A stretch of DNA of 64,000 nucleotides from Echinometra lucunter (GCA_029962745.1 CM057151.1:4426970-4490969); one strand, 5' to 3'; shown: positions 1 to 13,365, counted from the stretch's first letter. Program-made: numbers and translations. The notes: generated from the letters alone by a model not told the origin.

Positions 1-668
1 AATATCAATAATTATTATCGGTACTTCAGCTATCTTTAATTACCTGCCTAAGTTCTTCCACTCACACCAAACAAATACTCATGGAGGAGTATTACATCTT
101 CCTATCGGAGGGCCATGTCATTTCCTCCACCAATTTCACCTTCCTCCTTCCTCCATACTTCATCCCCCACTCTTTCTCTATCTCTATTCATTACCCTGTC
201 CTTCCCTCTATCGTCCTCTGAGCGTTTTCAACTCATCAAAGAATCAGAACATGTTCTCAAATGTTCGGGGGTTGGCAATTACTGTAGGCGTGTTTGGGGC
301 CGTGAAGGATCGCCCAGACAAGGCAATACATGGCCCAAAATCTACAGGCCGACGTGACAAGATTGGGAGATTGCGTCTGCAGCAAACACAAAATTATACT
401 CTCCACTCTTATTGTTGATTTTCCCCTCTTTCTATCTCTACATCTTGTATTCCCTTGTCCTCTTGTTTTTGTTTCCATAACTCTAGAGGAGAGCTTTCTT
501 AAGACAGGAGTGTGCTAAGCCTCATATTATTGCAGTTCCTTTCTGTTTACATGTATATCTGATTTTTTTTTTTTTTTTTTTTGTGGGGGGGGGGGGAGGT
601 TGCTTTTACACTATTCAAGCCTTAGTATGAAATTTTAGAAACCCATAGATATCTCTAACATTCCTATA

Positions 669-852
669 ACACGATAAAATCTACTTTTGAAAAATCAACT
701 CAAGGTAACTTCAATAACCTTGTCTATCACCTTTAGAAATGTGCAGATTTTACAATGGCTTATTACGTAATCCGGACATGATTTGTATGGGCAGTACAAT
801 AGGCTTTTGAAATTGTACGAGTTGATTTTTCGAAAGTAGTTTTTATCGTGTT
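669..852. mobile_element. Small MITE-like inverted-repeat element
   Basis: ACACGATAAAATCTACTTTT at the left mirrors AAAGTAGTTTTTATCGTGTT at the right, each arm about 33 bp and ending GAAAAATCAACTC / GAGTTGATTTTTC. CTATA occurs on both sides (664-668 and 853-857) as a possible target duplication. Confidence 0.6.
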
Positions 853-955
853 CTATACTGACTTCTCCTATTTGTATGAAATTTCCTTCCATGTTCATTG
901 TCTGGATGTACAAGGCTCCTCTATTGCTTTTTTCATTCATGTCACTTTCCTTTGA

Positions 956-1165
956 CCATTTCACTCATGATACATTTCCCTCTATCTCTCTCTCTCATTT
1001 CTCTTCCCCTCACAGTCACTACCTGTCTCCTTGTACCTATCTATCCATCTCTATTGCACTCTCTCTCTTTCTCTCTCCATCTCTCTGTCTCCTTCCCCTC
1101 TCTCTTTCTCCTTCTCTCCATGCCTCACTTACTCTTACATTTATACATCTAATTCTCTCCATCCA
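956..1165 (+). repeat. CT-rich pyrimidine tract
   Basis: Degenerate CT/CTC/TTC sequence (CTCTCTCTTTCTCTCTCCAT and similar) covers about 200 bp. It is low complexity; the Ser/Leu-rich open frames there are not genes. Confidence 0.85.
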
Positions 1166-2228
1166 CTGTCTTTCTTCAAACACCCAGCCTATCTCAAACG
1201 GTCTCCATCCCTACATGTATTTACTCAATACCGTTACACATAGAGGGGGAGGATACGAAGTCTGCTCAAGATAGATTCCCAATCACACTAATGGGTTTGC
1301 AGGTATTTACAGTATCTATGTACCAGAAATTAATCAATACCAAGACTGACATGAACAGATACCCATAACTCTGTTTTCATTTCGCATGTTATTTGTTTTT
1401 GTCTAGGTCTCTAATTGTAACAAAGAAATATGGCTCTTGGAAGGATATATTCAATGGGAGAAGTGCATTTACATGTAGGCCCTAAGCAAAAGATTGTAAA
1501 ATAATCTGCTTATTAGGACACATAATACTATTAGGCATTATTAAATTCCAATAAAATATATTTTAAAAAGGATAAAGAAAAATTTCATGGTGAGTGATAA
1601 TGCAAAAAGTAAAAAATAAACCAGATGGAAGTATTAATTTCATTTATATATATATTTCTTTTCTCCTTATGAAGACTTAATTACCATCTGTACATATAAG
1701 TACTTCTTTATTGCTCATAAAACAGTTTGGTTTCATACATTCTAAAATTACAAATTATGTTTAAAACTATTTATCATAAACCTCAATCAATGTGAGAACG
1801 TGCATAAGGAGAGCTTATTAATCGTAAAGACTGTAAAACAATTGGTAATAGAGATCTACTTGAGATCTGGTATTAGTTTTGATCCTCAATCAATTACCAC
1901 TGAAGAGGGAAATATAGACATTCTATTTTGATTGATTTAAAGATTTACACGATAGTCTACCACATTGAAAGTATCCAGGTCCAGGAAATAAATCCTAACA
2001 ATAAAACAAGGATGTATTTTCTGTTGGTTCAATAGCACTCTAGAAATCCCCACCTCTTCCATTACTTACTTTCAAACAGCTTTCAGTTGTGTTCTTCAAA
2101 AGGCTGATACAGGTTTAAAACTTCATGTGCAGTTTTTTCATTTTCAAAAATGTAATTCATACTGGAAAACTTAGTACTTTCAGATATTCCTTCACTCCCT
2201 TTAGGTCAATAATTACATATAATTCATG

Positions 2229-2490
2229 CTGTCTCCTGGACCCCGTACCATGACCCGTTATGGTGATCGTGCCTTTTCTTCCCTTGCCCCAAAACTCTGG
2301 AACAATCTTCCCATCTACATTTGTGAGGCCTCCACTATAGACTCATTCAAAACACTTCTTAAAACTATCTTGTTAGGCAATCCTCTACTTAGTTAATGTA
2401 TTTTATATGTGTTCTTCCACTTTTTTCTCTTTTGTTCTCTTTTTCTCATGCCCTTAGAAACACTGTATTAAGCGCAATATAAATGTTACA
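2229..2490 (+). mobile_element. L2/CR1-like LINE, 3' end fragment (RT C-terminus and 3' tail)
   Basis: A 56-codon open stretch (2229-2396) ends in TAA and contains MTRYGDRAFSSLAPKLWNNL and later TIDSFKTLLKT. This is the typical C-terminal signature (GDRAF...PKLWN.LP...S...FK..LKT) of CR1/L2-type non-LTR reverse transcriptases. It is followed by a short 3' UTR with AAGCGCAATATAAATGTTAC and then a long ATT repeat, as these elements end in microsatellite-like tails. The element is truncated at the 5' end, as is usual. Confidence 0.8.
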
Positions 2491-2537
<47 letters not shown>

Positions 2538-2547
2538 ATTATTATTA

Positions 2548-2593
<46 letters not shown>

Positions 2594-2635
2594 ATTATTA
2601 TTAATTATTATTATTATTAATTATTATTATTATTA

Positions 2636-2684
<49 letters not shown>

Positions 2685-2694
2685 ATTATTATTA

Positions 2695-2741
<47 letters not shown>
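2491..2741 (+). repeat. (ATT)n microsatellite, LINE tail
   Basis: About 250 bp of TTA/ATT triplets are interrupted regularly by TTAATTATT units. It directly follows the L2-like 3' UTR and is best explained as an expanded LINE tail. Confidence 0.95.
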
Positions 2742-2744
2742 GTA

Positions 2745-5700
2745 CTTGAGATAATGTTACAAGTATAGAGTGGAATAACAAACATGAGCTATATGTCATA
2801 TGCAAAGAGTGAATGGACAATTACATGTAAATCTGTACAGAGGTACAAACAGTAAACTTCTATGGATTTGGTAAATTGTATTTAAAGAAATTTCACAATT
2901 TATTTCATTCATCCATTTCACAAGTAGATTTCTAAGGAGGAAAAAAAAAGACTTTCATGCCATTGATGAAGAGGGATTGCGATTTCTGATTAAGCTTCTA
3001 ATTCCAACCTTTATCAACCTGTCAAACTCACATCCTGATGATGGAAAGAAGGATTTCTTGTCTGCCAGTGATTGAGAGCAAAAATAGGATGAATTAGATT
3101 AGGGGTGATTTTAAAAGTAGTTCCAGGCATTTTCATAACACTCAAAACTAAATGACATTTCAAAAAGATCATCAAGCCAAGGAAGATTATGATCAAAAGA
3201 TTTTTGTATTAAAAAAAATTATCATAACATCATTCTTCAGACTTTGTACTGCAAATGCCAATGTGGCTTGTACCACAAGAACTGTGAAGTAAGGTATCAA
3301 AACATTTTTGCCACCATGACTCCACCTCACTAGAACATGCCATGGTATTGATGCAATAGTAGACAATTAGCATACCATAATTATCCTAATCAGCAGGCCA
3401 AAATACTATGTTCCAATTCTTTCAAAATATCATTATTGTGAGAAATATTTCACCTCCAGATCACTTCCAAATTATTCCTGCTGCCCACTGCATGTTGAAC
3501 TTATTACTCCTTTCAATTTTTGTAAAGCTCTTATAATAACTGCAACATCTAGTAATTATATGGGTATTAAAATCTTTATAGTGAAGTATAAGGGCACTTG
3601 AGAGACACCCTCTATTTGGTAGATTACAACATGCTGCCAAAACACCCTTGGATTTATTCTAAATATACATGTAGGCTTACTATTCAACCTTTTTAATCTG
3701 ACTGGATTAGTAATCTCACGAATAGTTCAGATTTTCAATGAACAATGCTTTTCTGACACCAAGTTCACAAGGTCATCATCTTTTTGGAAGGATTAATTCC
3801 AGTAAAATAGCTTAGCAAAATGCTGTGGCTATAGTAAATGTGCATACAAAGTGCAAATGGGAAGATTATGCAAAATCATAAATTCATTTCATGGAGGAAA
3901 ACATTGCAATGCTGAGTTAATACATACCTCAACTGATTTGACTTGGCTAAATCATACCAAAACAGTTATTCAGATAAGTTGTATTACAATTTGACATAGT
4001 GAATAACTAAATTTACATTGTATGTTTTTTGCATTCAGATGCAATGTTGGGCATACTATCTTGAAGTCACAATTAATCATATTATACGCACTGCTTTGCA
4101 TTTCCTTGCCCATCAAAGGCTAACAGCCTTTTAATAGAAATGTACATCTCAATCCATCCCAACTAATATAGGCAAAGCCACAAAAAGGTCATCCTGTACA
4201 AGAATTTTTTATGACCAATGCACATACTTCTTCTAAGAGGCAGAAGGACATAAAAGTTTATGAATTATGTCTTTCTGCTTCTACATAGATATGAATAATT
4301 GGACACTCTGAATGAAATGTGACCTGTGGCAGCCATGATAGTCATTATTTCCTTCATTCGTCTTGGAGTTTAATTACAGTAATAGACAGTGTCAGAGTAA
4401 TGAGGAAATAAGTGTGATCCTGTGCATCTTCAGGGTGTAGACAAACTTTTCTAAAAGCTTCTTATATGAAGTTCCCCAGTGTAAGGATTTGACAGAAGTT
4501 ACAAAAACACAGGGGGAAACTGTGGTGATTGAGATGGGACTAGTCATCAAAATCATTTTGCACCACTTGTTTGTTTATATCTCTTCGTTGGATACAACAA
4601 AAACTTCCTCTCTTCAGAGAGCAGGGTAAATGGCCATTTATGACCTGCACAAACACAGATAACTGGATTAAAAGATATTTTCAATCCTTGTTCATGAATG
4701 ACTCAAGGAACTGCCTTAATCCACCCCAGCAAAAAAAAAAAAATAATAATAATAATAAAAATTGTGGGTAAATGAATGTCATTTTAATACTATGGTTTAC
4801 CCATCTGCAGCAATGCATGTCTGTGATGAGGAAACTATAGGAAGAAATAAATGTACAGTAAAGGGAATTTATTCTGAGTAGCAAGTAAAACACAAAATAT
4901 ATAGCAAGAAAATAAAAATAAATTCTTCATCCTACTAAATTTCGGTTTAAGAACATCAATTCTTATTTTAAAAAAAGACATCAACTTCAACTAAAGTAAA
5001 AGCTTATACAAGGGTAATTTTTTTATTCCTAAATATTCCATGGAACATCTAAAGTAGATTCAGACCCATTCTTAGACAAAATAATGAGAATTTTAATGGT
5101 AGTCCACAACTACAATTCTTAATGTTATATACGTTGTACATCAAAAGAAGCTGCACAGCTAAAACTAGACTGATACCTATGGCACATCGGTAATGTGAAT
5201 ATGTCTTTGGTTAAATGTCAAGTTGCCTCTTAACTGCCATGTTCTTCTTAAGGGTACATTCAGGCCTGACACTCAAGATACTTGGAATTTTAATAGAGAG
5301 GACTAAAAAGATCTCTAATGTAACCTAGAATATCCAGACTAATCTGAAGTCAAGGCATGATAATTGAAGGATTGATGTTGCAATAAAGAAGCAACTTCAT
5401 CAAGAGGGTACTTCTGCTAAAATAAATCAGCACTTCTTTGAAAGCAAAACGACTGGAATCATAGGAATAAAAAGACTGTAGTAGATAGGTGAACAGCACT
5501 ATGAATCATAATTACTTTGTACAAATACACAATGTTAGTGGAGGCATTACTGACTATGACCTCTAACTGCAACAGAAAATAAATATTTCACTGGTTCTAA
5601 TCTCAGAAATATCCATCATATAAATTTGAGTAGCAGAATGCAAGCCTGCATGAAAGAGGGGGGGCCCCCAGAGAAGATAGAAAGAAAGCTTCAGAAACAT

Positions 5701-5880
5701 CCCCCTTCCAGACCTCTGGCCTATGATACACCACTGCGACTGATACACTAATTTTCTGCAGTACTGTAAGGATGGAAGCAGAAGTACAAAAGCACAATGG
5801 AAATCACATGTGTTTTGGTCACCTTGCTTCGTTCAGATACTTAAATAGGCATCAGGCCTGAAGATCGAGAAGGAATACAT
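2745..5880. other. Intronic stretch, nothing recognised
   Basis: A+T-rich single-copy-looking DNA, presumably MCC intron 3 or flank. No protein-like frame, RNA gene or clear repeat was seen on either strand. Confidence 0.6.
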
Positions 5881-5902
5881 AGCGCATGCAAAATTGGGGT
5901 AT

Positions 5903-6426
5903 TGCTCATTATTCGGAAGGTTCGTTATTCTGAAGGTTCATTTTTCCGAAGGTTCATTATTCCAAACACGCAAATATCGTATACCTGCAGGTTCGTTAAT
6001 CCAAAAATGAAATAGGGTTTGTTTATCCGAAACATTTGCTGTATTAATGCGAAGGTTTGTTATTCCGAAGATTCATAATTCCGACAATTCATAATTCCGA
6101 TGGTTCTTTATTCCGAAGGTTGGCTTTTCCGAAAATAAAACAGGGTTTGTAAATCCGAAAATTAAATATGGTTTGTTACTCTGAAAATAAAATAAGGTTC
6201 ATTAATCCGAAAATGATTCTTATTTAATTAACAAATCTTCTTTCATTTTTGGATTAACAAATCCCATTTCATTTTCAAATTAGTGAACCCTTTTTCATTT
6301 TCGGAGAATCAAACCTTCAGAATAACGGACCATAGGAATAATGAAAATTTGAAATGACAGACCATAGGAATAACGACCCTTTGGAGTATTCGAACCTTCG
6401 GAATAACGAACATTTGGAATAATCGC
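5903..6426. mobile_element. Fold-back element built of a short TTCGTTATTCCGAAGG-type repeat
   Basis: The left half repeats variants of GGTTCGTTATTCCGAA and later AAATCCGAAAATAAA. The right half carries the same words reversed (GAACCTTCGGAATAACGAAC). Outer ends TGCTCATTATTC and GGAATAATCGCA are roughly inverted. It is probably a non-autonomous element or inverted minisatellite. Boundaries are approximate, and no target duplication is seen. Confidence 0.6.
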
Positions 6427-7179
6427 AAACGCAAATGTGTACCAGAATGGTTGAGAAAAAGCTCTAAAAAGCTGATTTCAACCACTCAGATTCCGCAAGA
6501 CTTTTCATACGTTTATAGAAGGGACCTCCATTATTAATGGATTTATCTTTATTTTCTGTTGCAGTTTGCATGAGCTATGTATTAGGTTCATGCCTTAATA
6601 GTGTATGATCCACATTCTGAGACTCAGGATGCAGATGAATCTTCCCCACGATAAGATATAACAGAAAAATAGAAACATATCCATCACTATGGTAATTTTA
6701 TCCTCATATTTTCAATTAGTCTCTTGTGTTTGGGAAGACATGATCGATTTGCCATCTGGAAAATATTCATCATTTTTACACATTCATTTGTCGTTTATGT
6801 CTCAACTCATCCATCAAAAATATTTTAATAATTCACCGCTCAAAAAATAGAAAGGTACTTACTGGCATTAAAAGCTCTAAAAAGCCTCCCAAAATATTAC
6901 TATCCATCCCACCCTAACATGAGTTTTCATTTTATTTCATTTCATTTTCCATTTTCAACTCAGATATAAGATACATAATTTTCAACTCAAAATAACATAC
7001 ATAGTTGTACAACATACATAAATTTGTACATACAAAATAATTATATAATCATTATATAAGAAATTGTCAAAGTGTAATTTTACAAATTAAGCATATAAAT
7101 AAGGAGTTCCTCCATAAATTCCCCTATTTCTGTGCATTCCAACAATTAATATTCCACTCATGCCTGGTATAAAATATGA

Positions 7180-7430
7180 TGTCTCTTCCCTTCCCTTGCT
7201 TGATACTACATGTTCCCTTGTTCTCATGTTGTCATTTTTCCTTCTTTCTACCACAACCCTCTCTCTCTCACACTTTTCATCCCTTTCACTGTGTTTCCCC
7301 ATCTCCCCTTCTCTCTGTCTCCTCTCTTTTCTCATCTTATCTTCTCCCCCTCTTTCTCTCTTTCTCTCAATCTTTCTTTCATCATCTCTCTTCCTCTGTC
7401 TCTTTCTTCTCAATATATCTCTCCCCAACA
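7180..7430 (+). repeat. CT-rich pyrimidine tract
   Basis: Degenerate pyrimidine-rich sequence, with CTTTCTCTCTTTCTCTCAAT near 7351. Long opposite-strand open frames (Arg/Glu-rich) are low-complexity artefacts. Confidence 0.85.
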
Positions 7431-8599
7431 TCCCTAACTCGCAACGTAAAATTATTGCACAGATACCTGTAGGGTACAGGCATTTTCAACGAGTGTCATT
7501 CCAAATTCATGTCCTGTATTACCCATCTATCAAAACCAAATTAATTATGTAAATCCTGAGCACAGGGTAAATTAATTACAATTTTCCATCAGTATTTGTT
7601 GTGTACGTTGTCTGGCTGCATCCCTAAGGGACAGAGTGACACAAATTATACCAAGCCTAGGTAGTATACTACTTACATGTGGTGAGCATAACAGATACAT
7701 ACACTGTTGTAACTGTAATGGTGGTACTATACTTTTACAGCCTATAAAGTGCTAAATGAAATGATTGGAATATCTTCTTTCCCCCAAAGTTTTTTAACAG
7801 TAATATGAGTGGACTTTAAAAAAATAGTAAATTGTATGTCTGATAGTGAATGTGAAGGGTATCATACAACATGTTGACCTAAATATATCACTGACCTTAC
7901 CTGAAAAATGATGGTCAAGGAAATGCCCAATCCCCCATTTTGCACCAAGACAAACATTACGTATTTCACATTTATGCTTGCAACAAAATATAATTGATCA
8001 CTGTACAGTTACATAGTTTTCCCTGCTTGAACAAGGGGTATTACCTCTCTAACACTACCCAGCCCATGATACATAGCAATGACACATAGTACAACAGAGA
8101 AATGGAAATGGCGACTGGAAAACTTTCGTTTCCTATCCGCATCTCTAATAAAAGTTCTTTCTGGTCGGTTGCAGCCTGGAGAGAAATTAGGTAAAATGAG
8201 TGATGACTACCATTACAAATTCGAATTGCTGCAAGCTTTTGGACTGTCACCAAACATTCATGTCACATCGAAATGCTAAAGTAGAGTAAAATAGAGTTTG
8301 CTAAGGCAATTGACATTTCCAATGCTATTAAGGAAGCAGTATATTCACTAGTGAATAGGTCATAATGAGGTGCTTTGGACAGCAATTTATCTGTCTCGAT
8401 TTGGTTTGATCTTCAAGGGGAAATGAAGGTGGAACACTTGTTAGTAACCTGTGCCCCCTCCCCCATCATGTTGACTCATCTTCGGCTGAGGGGTGGCGAG
8501 GAGGTTAAAAGGAAAGAAAACAGGTCAATAAATGGGTTCTTTCCAATAGCTTTCTAGTAAGAAAGTAGGTTAGTGTTGCTACATTCTTGTCTAAAATGC

Positions 8600-8684
8600 A
8601 CTCCCTCCCTCTTTCTCTCTCTCTCTCTTTCCCTCTATTTCTACATTATATATCTCACTCTCTCTACATGTCTCACACAATGTA

Positions 8685-8715
<31 letters not shown>

Positions 8716-8735
8716 CTTTCTCTCTCCATCTGTCA
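8600..8735 (+). repeat. (CT)n / CTTT pyrimidine tract
   Basis: CTCTCTCTCTTT-type repeats are broken by short A-containing pieces. No gene is present. Confidence 0.88.
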
Positions 8736-8739
8736 CTCA

Positions 8740-10920
8740 ATTGTGAGTTACATTATTGGTTTTATTCATTAGTCAGATGCCAAGAGCTCTTCTAACATGC
8801 AATATCACCATGCTGTGCAGCATAACTTTAATCAAACTGAGTTTTCATTGCTTTCATCTATAGCAAATAAGAAACACTTTAAAGTACAACCTAGACTAAA
8901 TCTCTTACACTTGAATTGGGGACAAATCCAAAATTTGATCAAAAATCTTAATCCAACAGATTTAGAAATCATTCTTATTGATTATAATTTCCAAATCTAA
9001 TTTCAGATTGTCCCTAATCACAATCTATTAAATTCATTTCTAATCTAAAAGTTCAGAGTGTATACTTAAATAGGGCCTAAGTATGTTTCTGTAAAAGGTG
9101 GCCTAATATCACAAGACTAAGCACAATGACAACATTTTTTTCCCATTTGATAAACCTCTTTCCTCTGGGATTTAAATATACATGTACAGATATATACACC
9201 TGCTTGTATTCTATGCTGTAGAGCAAACAAAATAAAAATAAAGACAACAAAAATCAAATCAGTGAATTACATGTACATGTGCATCCATATCAGGTCAACT
9301 TCAATATTACACATCAAGTATGACAAATTCCCTCCCACTGTGTTCTTTCAAATTTATCCCTTTTTATGCCCCAAGGTAGAAAATAAAGTTATGAATCACT
9401 GGCACCAGAAATAGGCCTTCGTCTGGAGCAAGGCAGGGTATTTTACGGAAGTAATCACGAACTACCGAGCCATACAGCAGAATAACAAAAATATAATCAG
9501 TGGATGGACTTTTCTTTCTCTTCTGCTTCATCTCAAGAGAGAAAAACTCATTTAATGTTCAGGGTCTTACTTACATTTATAATTAGTTCTATACAATGTG
9601 AAGATGCAGTCTTCGATCATCACTAACCTAAATACCTGGGGGGGGGGGGGTGGGGTCTAAAGCTACGGTATTTGAAAAATCAAGGAACATACCAGGTACA
9701 CATTATCTTCACCAAAATATTATATCTTGCACTCTGGCTAAATGGATGATAGAATCAATTTTGTAGAGAAGTGTTGTCCTTAAGCATAGATCTTCAAGAA
9801 TAGAGAAAACAGCAAAATTTTCATGGAAAAATAGAATTGGCTACAAAGATTACACTTCCATGGCCAAAATCAATATTTACTATTGATGTTACTGGTATTC
9901 ATTTAACATATGGAGCCTTCACACCATGTTTACAACCTGCATGTAAGACATGTAGGTAGGTGTGATTTTTTTTCTTGGTTAATAAATTGCGACAGTCATC
10001 AACATTGACAGATTTTCACTTTTCATCACCGAGACAAATAAAAAAAAACTTCCATGGATCATTTTCACCCAAATGGCTGTGAAGGATAAAGTAGTTGAGT
10101 AAAAACAGCCAATTCATTGCAATTTTCATCACCTTCTTAAGGTCTGCAGCCTTAAGGGGCTCTATCTATTCTGTGTGGACGACAGGAAAATACCCAGCAT
10201 ATCATGTTCTTGCTACTGATTAACTGATGCAGTGCACATAAAAAAATATCCTGATTTCACTGTCCATCAAGCACAAGTTGGGAACTTTTGCAAAGAGGAT
10301 GGAGTTAATAATAGAAACGATGGGAAGATTAATAATTTTCATTTCATTAGAATTTATTCTAGATTATAAAGTGTGAGTTTCATATCAATTTTATTGTGTG
10401 TAAATCCACAAAAATGAATTGTTTTATTGATATTTCACTTCAAAACTGTCAGTTTTTATATCAAATTATTTATATTAACTGCAAGCTTTCACAAATTTCC
10501 TGTTCACCTTCCTTTTAATTATCCACCTGTTCAGACAAATTACACCCCATTTCATTACTTGATTGAATGAACACTACTAAATATGCGACGGTGTCTCTGC
10601 ATAAATTGCATGCATGGTGTTTACCATGGCCAACTACCATACACAAGGGTATCCTAAAGCGATAGGCGGAAAAGGTTACACGACGATACAATATGCCGGA
10701 TCGATGTTCATTCAACATTTAGCCCTAACACCTTGGAGCAAGAGAGTTGTTAGAGCATGATACCCTCAGAGCAAAAGAGCACTATCTGTATGTTTGATGT
10801 ATACAGAATTTCCATATTGTATTCTTTCAAGCTATTAAGTGCCTTAGGCTGTCAAGCAGATTGTTCACACTGTTCAAGAGCAAGATACTTTTTCTCCTTG
10901 AATGGTAGTGCTTTCACATG
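8740..10920. other. Intronic stretch, one G-run only
   Basis: A+T-rich DNA with a poly-G block near 9639-9650. No gene-like frames were seen. The 67-residue frames at 8797 and 10515 lack any recognisable pattern. Confidence 0.55.
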
Positions 10921-10966
10921 TAATTATTCTCTCTCTCTCTCTCTCTTTTCTTCTTCTCCTCCTCCC

Positions 10967-11119
10967 TCTTCTTCTTCTTCTTCTTCTTCTTCTTCTTCTT
11001 CTTCTTCTTCTTCTTCTTCTTCTTCTTCTTCTTCTTCTTCTTCTTCTTCTTCTTCTTCTTCTTCTTCTTCTTCTTCTTCTTCTTCTTCTTCTTCTTCTTC
11101 TTCTTCTTCTTCTTCTTCT
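10967..11119 (+). repeat. (TTC)n microsatellite, about 150 bp, perfect
   Basis: An uninterrupted TTC run of about 50 units is preceded by CT-rich sequence (10929-10966). It is a mirror-repeat polypyrimidine tract able to form triplex DNA. Poly-Ser and poly-Leu open frames across it are artefacts. Confidence 0.97.
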
Positions 11120-12069
11120 GTCCCTCCCTATTCCTAAAGTGTTATAAAAATGGTTTATCTTTTGATATCATTCAACAGTATTATGAAACTGGTTCTTGCA
11201 TCAATGTTTCTTCAATTTGTTTGATATACTGAAAACTCACAATCAAGAACATACCTGATAAATCCACGAGGAAGATATATTTTTTCTTGAATTCCTAAAT
11301 CCATTATTTTTGGCAAAGAACTGTTCCAGAGGTACCTAAATTTAGCATATATTTCATCAATATTCTTTCAGGTCAGTGAAGTAATACTAAACCTCAATCT
11401 TAATTACTCCAATGTCAACCCTGCACAATTGATCCAGTAAATAACAATGGTCCAATAATTACTTCTGCTGACCAAATAGATCAGACCATCAATAATTTCA
11501 CATAATCATGCATGGTTATTGACTGGTCTGTCCATAATATAAGCAGCAGTTTAAACACATGCATGAGCTTGAGGTGGACATAGTACGTCAGGATTCATTG
11601 ATTATTAGCCAATTGGAGCATAATTTTTCATGTGTACGTTATTGTTTATATGTAGTTGAAAAATGAGTAGATGAATAACATGAAGTTGCCCCAAAAGACA
11701 ATCCTGATATTCACTTGAACTTCTGTGGTTACTTGTCTGACAATCAGTAGTCTGCAGACACAGACCCTATTTTGACACTCAAACACAATCCCATAAATTC
11801 TTGAATAGAGCCTAGCTTTGTCAGTCTCTGGCTGTGTTCAGGAGCAGCTATAGTGCAGGAACTCAATAGAACTGAAGTTGATATCATTGTTCAGACACTA
11901 TAATGCATGCATGCTGTGATTGACCTGAGTTTGTACCTGCAAACTAGGCAATCACAATAGTCATTTTACATAGTGTCAGGAATATATTATCATTCTAGTA
12001 ATTACACTGAATATTATCTCCCTTTGCATTACCACCATGATTATTTATTTTATCATTGTGGCATAGGCA

Positions 12070-12122
12070 TAGTCATCATCATCATCGTTGTCGTCATCAT
12101 CATCATCATCATCATCATCAAC
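12070..12122 (+). repeat. (ATC)n microsatellite
   Basis: TCATCATCATCATCGTTGTC is followed by about 10 TCA units. Confidence 0.92.
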
Positions 12123-12305
12123 CTCACCAACCAAGTTCATCACCATCATTAGTCAGAATGCATTCTTGATGTATGCATGGCCTTGCAAAAAACAGCTTTC
12201 AGCTGATGGCAGGCTTTTTAAACCGTGATTAAATAAACTCAAACTCAAATTCAATAATCATCAATGACATTACATTCAAAGTCATATAAGTGTTTGCTCG
12301 TAAAA

Positions 12306-12385
12306 ATAATAATAATAATATGCAATATTTATATAGTGCTTAATACAAATGTTTCTAAGCGCTGCATATCAAAAATAAGAATTTA
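12306..12385 (-). mobile_element. LINE 3' tail fragment, same family as at 2.4 kb
   Basis: On the minus strand the sequence reads GCGCTTAGAAACATTTGTAT, then TAAGCACTATATAAATATTG and a short ATT run. This matches the 3' UTR plus tail of the LINE at 2.4 kb (CTTAGAAACACTGTATTAAG, GCGCAATATAAATG). Only the last 80 bp or so remain. Confidence 0.6.
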
Positions 12386-12470
12386 TCCATATTATATAAA
12401 GCCTTTCTAATATTTCATAATAATCCTTGAGGTACCCCACCCCCTTCTATCACCAAAAAAATCTACATAC

Positions 12471-12626
12471 CATATCAGCATTGGTCCTGGAGGTCCTAGA
12501 GCCTGGTAGCATGGACATAATATTGGGTGTGGTCTCCTGGAAGAACTCCCTTGCCTCCTTCTCCTTCTGCTCCTTGTGGGAGGAGGAACCCACCTTCCTC
12601 AGTGAAAACATGGCGGAGAAGTTCAT
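12471..12626 (-). CDS. Candidate start exon, possibly an alternative first exon of the MCC gene
   Basis: This minus-strand open exon of 52 codons reads MNFSAMFSLRKVGSSSHKEQ, then KEKEAREFFQETTPNIM, and ends in SRTSRTNADM. An in-frame TGA (12644-12642) lies five codons upstream of the first ATG (12626), and a second in-frame ATG with a GCC Kozak context is at 12611. The exon ends at a good donor (GTATGT, 12470-12465) in phase 0. Its base composition is clearly richer in G+C than the surrounding intron. It lies inside MCC intron 3 on the same strand, and phase 0 is what the unseen MCC exon 4 requires after exon 3. Vertebrate MCC has a short isoform starting from an internal first exon. I do not recognise this peptide, so a nested independent gene or a non-coding exon remains possible. 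Confidence 0.5.
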
Positions 12627-13365
12627 TGAAAAAGTCTTTTCTCAAAAATTTCTATACACGAACCGTTCTTTCACTGCACAGCAGCTGACATTTTGCAGAT
12701 ATTAAAGTGCGACTATGCTAGGGCTTGTAGTAGATGCTCTTTAAACTGGCTTCACATTAAGTCAAAGCAGTGGAAAGAAAGTTATTTGTCTGATATTTCA
12801 CTTAACCTGAAACTCCTTTTTCTAATAACACAATCTTATGTTCTTACATCTTACAATAAAGATGATGAATTGTTCTTGTAATCAAAATACAAGCACTGTC
12901 CACCTTCCTCCGAATGATCTTCTATCAAAACTTGTCGCTCAGAGCCCGATACTGAAAGTTTAGAAGGATACCAAGTATATGTTCACAGCAGTATTTGTCC
13001 TTCAATATGCAACTTGATCAAATAGAAGTGGTTTCTCTGGCTGAGAAACTAAGCATCCTTCTTGAAGCTTCAGCAATCAAATGATATCCTGGCAAGACAA
13101 TTTGTTTTCTTCTGCAACAACACAGCAGGAAACCAGACTGAAAAAGCTGGAGTTTCACTGGTTTCTCTCAACTTATAGATACCATAACTACAGTCTAAAT
13201 ATGATGAGGTGTTACAAAGTTTTTAGCCCGCAGCACTGGCTGAAATCAAGATGATGTTATGACTGTTCAGTCAACATAGTTCAAATGGAGGAAAATGAAG
13301 AGTTTGTTCCGCAATCCTTGTCTATTCAAAGCTTTCCAAATCTGGTGAAAGTGAAAGGGTACATA

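Noticed and set aside
7087..7431. 114-residue Arg/Glu-rich minus frame and Ser/Leu-rich plus frames
   Set aside because: Both are low-complexity readings of a pyrimidine tract. No codon structure or domain.
10757..11147. 126-residue plus frame ending in poly-Ser
   Set aside because: It is created by the TTC microsatellite; the non-repeat part matches nothing known to me.
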